Below, piece by piece: positions 7,214 to 11,559 of a stretch of DNA of 11,559 nucleotides. Below the pieces are notes generated by a model. That model was not told the origin of the DNA, ran no database searches, and saw only the letters and a program-made list of their open reading frames with translations. Made by a program: the position numbers and the translations under genes. The DNA comes from Phycisphaerales bacterium (lineage in GTDB: Bacteria; Planctomycetota; Phycisphaerae; Sedimentisphaerales; Anaerobacaceae): NCBI GenBank assembly GCA_003533825.1, contig DQCG01000339.1, positions 1-11,559 on the forward strand, in the 5' to 3' direction. The first letter of the stretch is position 1. The number at the start of each line of letters is the position of its first letter.

Positions 7214-7300
7214 AGTTAACCTCATCCTGCTTTGATGGGTTAACTCGTGAAGTGCTTTTAAGACCGAATACAGCGGTATCGTATGTTTTGTAGAAGCACT
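7214..7300 (+). other. Two further hairpins in the intergenic region, possible structured RNA
   Basis: AGTTAACC plus CATC pairs with GATG plus GGTTAACT (7214-7245; 12 bp with one bulged T, 7-base loop). Six bases later AGTGCTT (7251-7257) pairs with AAGCACT (7294-7300) across 36 bases. No gene with coding signs spans them. They may be a small RNA, a decayed element or incidental structure; no RNA family is recognised. Confidence 0.25.
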
Positions 7301-7485
7301 AAACGCTATTTGTGCGCGGAGATTATCTAAAGAATTGAAATGAACTTTTACTCTGACGTTCTTCAAAAGGAGATTCTGAAAATGATCTGTGAACAAGTCA
7401 GGGAGAGGAGCAATCTGTATCCTGCATAATAGCCCAATATCGGGCAATCATGCATTTATGAGAAATGTTGATAAAACTTGGAGGA

Positions 7486-7514
7486 GGCGAAGCCCTTTAA
7501 CCGAGGGCTTCGCC
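7486..7514 (+). terminator. Strong GC hairpin, terminator-like
   Basis: GGCGAAGCCC, loop TTTAACCGA, GGGCTTCGCC: a perfect 10-bp stem followed by CCATGTTTTGATATTT. It shares the lead-in TGGAGGAGGC with the hairpin at 7140, so the two may be related terminators. No gene lies directly before it, which hints that one was lost or that a short RNA ends here. Confidence 0.45.
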
Positions 7515-7587
7515 CCATGTTTTGATATTTATGCGGGATTGATGGGTAATCTGTCATAATTATTTATCAACCTATATGAGGTAAGTT

Positions 7588-7805
7588 GTCATTCCGCACT
7601 CGATGCGGAATCCAGGATGCCAACGACTCTGGATTCCCGCCTTGTATGTGTTTAGCCTGCTATTAGTATTGATAGTGACGATTTAGCGGCTAATTCTTCC
7701 GTCAAAAGTGTTAATTGCCGACAAAGACGGATGATTTCGGCTTCAAAACCTGCGTATCAGCATTGGTTTCAGGCTAAACACGTACCCCGCCTTCGCGGGA
7801 ATGAC
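7588..7805 (+). repeat. GTCATTCC-type palindromic repeat, split by an insertion
   Basis: The outer ends are GTCATTCC (7588) and GGAATGAC (ending 7805). The left part also has GCGGAATCCAG and CTGGATTCCCGCC. Removing the 142-bp insert and one 8-bp duplicate leaves 68 bases that fold as paired arms, CTGGATTCCCGCCTT rejoining CGCGGGAATGAC. Repeats of this GTCATTCC...GGAATCCAG pattern are common dispersed intergenic palindromes in many bacteria. Confidence 0.7.
7644..7785 (+). mobile_element. MITE-like element, 142 bp, with an 8-bp target duplication
   Basis: Terminal inverted repeats GTATGTGTTTAGCCTG (7644-7659) and CAGGCTAAACACGTAC (7770-7785) match at 15 of 16 positions. The element is flanked directly by CCCGCCTT on both sides (7636-7643 and 7786-7793). 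Internally the arms continue as an imperfect palindrome, with TCCGTC (7698-7703 region) facing GACGGA near the centre, so the whole unit can fold as one long hairpin. It is too short to code for a transposase, so it would be non-autonomous. The 8-bp duplication fits several IS families; which one mobilised it cannot be told here. Confidence 0.8.
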
Positions 7806-7884
7806 AGAGCAGCCCAAGGATTAATTGCAACTGGTATTATCTGTTAGAATGAAGGATAGTTTCTCTTAACATACATGATGAACC

Positions 7885-8012
7885 CTGCAAAATTGAAGTT
7901 AGGCATACTTTTGAAAACAAGATATTAAGAGTTGTAGCAGCCGTTAAATTATTTTAGAAAATCGTAAAATTGATTTTCTAAAAATAATATATGCCTAACT
8001 TAAATTTTGCAG
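7885..8012 (+). repeat. 128-bp element with 23-bp inverted ends, just before PEP-CTERM gene 2
   Basis: The left arm 7885-7907 (starts CTGCAAAATTGAAG) and right arm 7990-8012 (ends AATTTTGCAG) are inverted copies matching at 22 of 23 positions. Inside lies a second stem: TTTTAGAAAATC (7952-7963) with GATTTTCTAAAA (7972-7983), loop GTAAAATT. The right end is five bases from the RBS of the gene at 8034. No flanking duplication is evident. It may be a second small mobile element or a regulatory leader structure. Confidence 0.65.
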
Positions 8013-8033
8013 AAGTCAAGGAGGATGAATAAA

Positions 8034-8618
8034 ATGAAAGTACTAATAACATTTTGTGCCTCGGCAGTTCTAATTATAGCTACCGGCAGTGCTAATGCCG
8101 ATATGGCAGTCATTGATTTTGAGTCTTTGGATATTGGAACAGTCGTTGACGACCAGTTCTCATATCTCGGGGCCGACTTTAACGGTGACGCAACAGTTAC
8201 TGGTTCTCTTTCCTCCTCATTTCCCCTTCTTCCAGAAAGTTCCAAGGTAATTTTTAACTACCCCAGCTACGACTTAACAAGAGTTGATGCTGTCGGTCCA
8301 GAATGGATGATGGCTGGCGGCCATGTGACAGGAACATATACTGTGACTTTGACAGCGTATGACTCCTCTGACACCCCATTGATAACCGACTCAACTGGTG
8401 GAGATAACACTTTTAACAAGGACAAACCCAATACAACAAACATGTTACTAAGTGTCAGTGCTCCAAATATCGCTTATGTGAAATTCAGTATTATTGAAAG
8501 TGGTACTACTTTCACGATTGATGACTTTAAATTTAATCCGGTTCCCGTCCCGGCAGCCGTTTTGCTTGGAATGCTCGGATTGGGCGTTGCCGGAATGAAA
8601 CTTCGTAAATTCGTATAG
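8034..8618 (+). CDS. PEP-CTERM-like secreted protein 2
   Basis: 194 residues. AAGGAGG (8018-8024) lies nine bases before ATG 8034; the in-frame ATG at 8025 touches the RBS and is rejected. The signal peptide is MKVLITFCASAVLIIATG with cleavage after SANA, leaving DMAVIDFESL. The pattern VIDFESLDIGTVVDDQFSYLGADF resembles the start of lectin-like or carbohydrate-binding beta-sandwich domains found in many PEP-CTERM proteins; this assignment is moderate. The C-terminus VPVPAAVLLGMLGLGVAG then MKLRKFV is 21 of 25 identical to the tail of the 6336 protein, so both should be substrates of the same exosortase. The 128-bp inverted-repeat element lies directly upstream and may influence expression; a hairpin (8653-8676) follows. 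Confidence 0.88.
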   Translation: MKVLITFCASAVLIIATGSANADMAVIDFESLDIGTVVDDQFSYLGADFNGDATVTGSLSSSFPLLPESSKVIFNYPSYDLTRVDAVGPEWMMAGGHVTGTYTVTLTAYDSSDTPLITDSTGGDNTFNKDKPNTTNMLLSVSAPNIAYVKFSIIESGTTFTIDDFKFNPVPVPAAVLLGMLGLGVAGMKLRKFV

Positions 8619-8652
8619 CAATCCTTTAACAGGCAATCATAATTATTAAGTA

Positions 8653-8676
8653 GGCGGCACCTTTGAAGATGCCGCC
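8653..8676 (+). terminator. Hairpin after PEP-CTERM gene 2, probable terminator
   Basis: GGCGGCA, 10-base loop CCTTTGAAGA, TGCCGCC: a perfect 7-bp GC stem 34 bases after the stop. As with the other hairpins here there is no T-run. Confidence 0.5.
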
Positions 8677-8688
8677 CTATGCTGTATG

Positions 8689-8745
8689 CCACCATCAGGG
8701 CGCTCAGGTCGCTTCCCAGCGTTGCCCTATCCTCCCCGATGGTGG
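8689..8745 (+). other. Extended hairpin in the 8619-8987 spacer
   Basis: CCACCATC (8689-8696) pairs with GATGGTGG (8738-8745); inside, AGGGC (8697-8701) pairs with GCCCT (8724-8728) and GCT with AGC. It may be part of the termination region or a structured RNA. Apart from this, the possible promoter at 8910 and the motif at 8947, I see nothing in the spacer. Confidence 0.35.
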
Positions 8746-8909
8746 GATTATTATACCTATTCATGCTGTTGCCATAAAGCGTTAAATCCAAAAGGATTGC
8801 AGGGGGAGATTTCTTATCAGCCCAACAACGTTTTTGCAGTTGTGTCTACAAAAAAAGAATTTGCGAACAATCTTGCTTTCGAATCAGTCAGTTTACTAAT
8901 AAATTTACC

Positions 8910-8938
8910 TTGTAACCGTCATCGATACATGTTAAACT
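8910..8938 (+). promoter_or_regulatory. Possible promoter of the TPR gene
   Basis: TTGTAA (8910-8915) and TAAACT (8933-8938), each four of six to consensus, have 17 bases between them. Transcription would begin near 8945, just before the TTCAATTTTGCAG motif. Weak on sequence alone. Confidence 0.3.
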
Positions 8939-8946
8939 GGCTAAAG

Positions 8947-8959
8947 TTCAATTTTGCAG
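8947..8959 (+). repeat. Isolated copy of the inverted-element end motif TTCAATTTTGCAG
   Basis: This 13-mer is identical to the reverse complement of the left arm end at 7885-7897, and AATTTTGCAGAA (8950-8961) matches 8003-8014 exactly. In both cases the motif stands shortly before an RBS. No second arm is found near this copy. Confidence 0.5.
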
Positions 8960-8987
8960 AAAGCTTTAATTCCAAAGGAGATACATC

Positions 8988-11559
8988 ATGTTCAATAGGA
9001 ACAGATACGCGAAAATCAACGTAAAAGTGCTTATAATCCTCATAATCGTCACGGTGGCGCTTGGAGCCTCTTTATTTGCAGCCCGTCAGATCAGAAGAAA
9101 CCTTCTCTCGAAAATTTCGCTAAATGAGGGTAACGCCGCCTATGAAAAAAAGGACTGGGAGGCCGCCTATAAAAACTTCCAGGAGTACCTCGGCAGAAAT
9201 CCCGATGATATCGAAGTCCTCAGGAAGTATGCCAAAGCACGCATGTCCGTCAGGCCAATTGAAAGCCCAAACATCATGCAGGCCATCGCGGGCTACCGCC
9301 GTATACTGCAACTGGATCCATCGGACGAGACCGCATACGAAGAACTAATCAGGTTATATAGCTTTATCGGAAATTTTGATGAAATGGCCTATATTGCCCG
9401 CAACCGGTTAGCAGATGATCCGAATGACTGGAAAGCCACCCTGAAGCTCGCCGAAGCGCTGTACGGTCAAAACAAAACAAAGGAAGCCCAGGAAGAGCTT
9501 AAGAAAATCACAAATACACCCAAGTCTGAAGTCCCGTCTGAGTTTGTCGAAGAATACGTTCGGGCTTGTGGACTGCTGAGTCAGATAATTTATGATGATG
9601 TTACCAACCAAAATAAATCGGAAGCACTGACATTGCTCAACCAGGCAGTAGAAGCTGCAGAAGATACCCCGGAATCCGTTGAGGCACGGGCTTATCGCGC
9701 TCGGTACTACCACTCATCATCCCAGAAGCCTGGCCAGAGCGAAGAAGATGTACAAAAAAACATGGAGCGAGCTCGCGAGGACCTTGAGGAAGCCGACAAA
9801 CTTGGTACGGAAAATCCCCGCATCCGCTTGCTGCTTGCCGAGGAATGGATCGCCCACGGCGAGCTTGACAAGGCAGCCAAAGAACTGCAGGCTGCTGACG
9901 ACCTCAAAGAGAATCTCCCCGAGGAAAAGCTGGAAGAATACTTTTTCGACATAGCAGACTGGACAGTAGCAAGATTCATGCTGGCTTCGCGGCTGGCGGG
10001 ATTGAAGGGGGACATGCCGGGAGCTATCGGTCTGGTCGATAAAGTACTGGAAGATCTGACAGACATAAGACACAGAGTCCATGTTCTTCCTACGGCCATC
10101 ATGTCTTATGTTAGTGACCCAAACAGAGTTTCGGATGCGAATGAACTTCCGGATGCGAATGAATGTCTGGATGAATATACTGACGCAATTTATACACAAC
10201 AAGGGCAGTCTGTGAACAGGCAAGCGGTATCTTACCTGCAGGCCCTGGTGGCAAGAGGCAAAGGCAATCCGTACGGCGTCATTAATGCCCTGCAGCCGTT
10301 CGTTACGAGCGGTGCATCATCGCCCGAAGTATGGCGGCTGCTGGCAGAGGCCTTTATCCGAACCGACCAGACCAGGAGGGCCGTCAACGCCATTATCCAG
10401 TCTGAAGACCCGGAAATGACGTTACTACTTGCAAAAGAGTACCTCAAGTTGCAGGACTGGACCAAGGCGTTAGAAATAGCGCAGATGGCAGAGTCGTCGA
10501 ACCCCACGGACATTGCCCTAAAGCTGCTTCGCATTCAGGCGGGTATCAATGTCTCGGTGGAGAATCTGCAAGAAAACACGCCGAACCAGCAGGCTTTGGC
10601 AAATGATGTTTGGACGGCCAAAGCCACAGAATTATCACAAATACGCACGAAGCATCCCGATCGTGTTGATATCCGCATACTTCAATCGATTGTCGCTCTT
10701 CAACTTAAAGATCCTAATACGGCTGAAAATCAGCTAAAGCAGGCCATCGAAGACTGCAACGAACCACTCAGGGCCGAGATTCAGCTCGTAAGGTTCTATC
10801 GCCAGCAAAAACGCATGGATGAGGCGATCAGCGCCTGCAAGAGCGCCTGTGACCGGCATCCCGAGATAGCGGAGCCCTGGCTTACCCTGTCAGATCTTCA
10901 TGTGGGCAATAAAGATTATGAATCAGCCCGCAATTGTCTAAACAAAGCACTGGATGTCGTGACTGAAAGATGGGAGAAACGGTCAATATCAATAAATCTT
11001 GCCCTGCTGGAGCTTACGCGTGGGGAAAATGATGAAGATCTGGACAAAGGGATAAAGATTTTAAGCGATTTGGCAGCGCAGGATAAAAATGAAATCCGCG
11101 CCCGTACACTGCTTCTGGCCACCCGTAAAATACAGGAAGACCCGAATAATAGGGCACAAGAACTAATTGATGAACTAAAAGAAGCCGAGGGGCAAACCGG
11201 GCTTCAATGGCGTTTGAATCAGGCGAGAGTATGGCTGGCATCCGAAGAATGGCGGTCGAAGCAGCAGGATATTGCCGGCCACCTTCAATACTGCATTGAT
11301 ATGGACCCCCAGTGGCCGGCGCCTGTACTGCTGTTGGCGAATATGTATGATGTGGGGAAGTTGAACGAGCTTGGGCGTGTCGAGGATATTTGCCGCCAAG
11401 CTCTGACCCACAATCCTTCGGCTCCAGGTATCATAGAAAAATTAGTGACTACTCTCGAACGGCAAGGCCGTTTATCAGATGCTGAGGAAGTGCTCAAGCA
11501 GCCCGAAGCCGATTCGCAGCTCAGCAGTAGATTTCATATCCGAACGGCCCTTCGGGCTG
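8988..11559 (+). CDS. Large TPR-repeat membrane protein of the exosortase locus, 3'-truncated
   Basis: Open to the window edge, 857 codons seen. ATG 8988 has AAAGGAG (8974-8980) seven bases upstream. The N-terminus MFNRNRYAKINVK is followed by a TM segment VLIILIIVTVALGASLFAA (14-32), then soluble helical repeats. Typical TPR units are EGNAAYEKKDWEAAYKNFQE (47-66), the YRRILQLDPSDETAYEEL unit, WTKALEIAQMAESSNPTD, RMDEAISACKSACDRHPE and YESARNCLNKALDV. TPR arrays are scaffolds for protein contacts. Large TPR proteins such as PrsT occur in PEP-CTERM/exopolysaccharide loci and this is the likely comparison, but I do not claim that orthology. The protein is expected to be anchored in the inner membrane by one helix, with the repeats probably facing the periplasm. 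A short six-residue duplication (SDANEL, PDANEC) lies near 10131-10166. A role in assembling the sorting or export machinery is inferred from context. Confidence 0.85.
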   Translation, partial: MFNRNRYAKINVKVLIILIIVTVALGASLFAARQIRRNLLSKISLNEGNAAYEKKDWEAAYKNFQEYLGRNPDDIEVLRKYAKARMSVRPIESPNIMQAIAGYRRILQLDPSDETAYEELIRLYSFIGNFDEMAYIARNRLADDPNDWKATLKLAEALYGQNKTKEAQEELKKITNTPKSEVPSEFVEEYVRACGLLSQIIYDDVTNQNKSEALTLLNQAVEAAEDTPESVEARAYRARYYHSSSQKPGQSEEDVQKNMERAREDLEEADKLGTENPRIRLLLAEEWIAHGELDKAAKELQAADDLKENLPEEKLEEYFFDIADWTVARFMLASRLAGLKGDMPGAIGLVDKVLEDLTDIRHRVHVLPTAIMSYVSDPNRVSDANELPDANECLDEYTDAIYTQQGQSVNRQAVSYLQALVARGKGNPYGVINALQPFVTSGASSPEVWRLLAEAFIRTDQTRRAVNAIIQSEDPEMTLLLAKEYLKLQDWTKALEIAQMAESSNPTDIALKLLRIQAGINVSVENLQENTPNQQALANDVWTAKATELSQIRTKHPDRVDIRILQSIVALQLKDPNTAENQLKQAIEDCNEPLRAEIQLVRFYRQQKRMDEAISACKSACDRHPEIAEPWLTLSDLHVGNKDYESARNCLNKALDVVTERWEKRSISINLALLELTRGENDEDLDKGIKILSDLAAQDKNEIRARTLLLATRKIQEDPNNRAQELIDELKEAEGQTGLQWRLNQARVWLASEEWRSKQQDIAGHLQYCIDMDPQWPAPVLLLANMYDVGKLNELGRVEDICRQALTHNPSAPGIIEKLVTTLERQGRLSDAEEVLKQPEADSQLSSRFHIRTALRA

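Noticed and set aside
7340..7429. Possible 29-residue small protein (MNFYSDVLQKEILKMIC...)
   Set aside because: Helical in appearance, but no RBS at a usable distance and no way to judge conservation from one sequence.
7124..7447. Open frame of 107 codons on the - strand in the intergenic region
   Set aside because: It runs through the 11-bp terminator-like stem and other hairpins, has no RBS and shows no recognisable domain.
8007..8033. Upstream TTG and ATG starts for PEP-CTERM gene 2
   Set aside because: They would translate through or directly against the AAGGAGG; ATG 8034 has correct spacing and begins a clean signal peptide.
8935..8960. Sigma-54 promoter (TGGC ... TTGCA) before the TPR gene
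   Set aside because: The GG and GC elements are 15 bases apart instead of the required 10.
8686..9024. Open frame of 112 codons on the + strand before the TPR gene
   Set aside because: Covers the hairpin at 8689-8745, overlaps the TPR start in another frame, and has no RBS or protein-like composition.
9707..10223. Two long - strand frames inside the TPR gene
   Set aside because: Antisense shadows of a clear TPR coding frame; no signals of their own.

Overview
The window reads as part of an exosortase / PEP-CTERM-type protein-sorting locus, most likely from a member of the Planctomycetota (Phycisphaerae-like). That guess rests on the C-terminal anchors of two secreted proteins (PVPxAVLLGMLGLxVAG then KLRK), the exosortase plus EpsI pair, a very large membrane-anchored TPR protein and a Gly-Cys-tailed beta-propeller surface protein. 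No rRNA or other taxonomic marker is present, so the assignment is an inference. All convincing genes are on the + strand.

Layout. 1-2781: 3' part of a large secreted surface protein (three InlB-like repeats, an Ig-like region, seven propeller repeats, a ZU5-like region, a Gly6-Cys/TM/basic tail). 3081-3851: EpsI-family protein. 3927-4316: a four-helix-bundle (23S rRNA intervening-sequence-like) protein, packaged between two arrays of 8-bp repeats in opposite orientation. 4489-5427: exosortase with the Cys/Arg/His catalytic set. 5547-6256: a good promoter and an unnamed secreted protein with an internal GPGS/TM/KK module. 6336-7079 and 8034-8618: two PEP-CTERM-like secreted proteins. 7080-8033: a gene-free, hairpin-rich stretch that holds a nested MITE-like insertion and a 128-bp element with 23-bp inverted ends. 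8988 to the end: a TPR protein open at the right edge.

Working model. The exosortase recognises the C-terminal signals of the two secreted proteins in the inner membrane and processes them; EpsI is its usual partner; the TPR protein resembles the large TPR proteins found with exosortase/exopolysaccharide loci. The propeller protein carries a different tail type (Gly-rich, Cys, TM, Arg/Lys), so two sorting routes may meet here. No polysaccharide synthesis genes lie inside the window.

The most unusual structure is the four-helix-bundle gene with its inverted octamer arrays, lying between epsI and the exosortase gene. The upstream array even supplies the last codons and stop of epsI and the ribosome-binding site of the four-helix-bundle gene. 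The second is a 142-bp MITE-like palindrome inserted, with an 8-bp target duplication, into an older GTCATTCC-type palindromic repeat.
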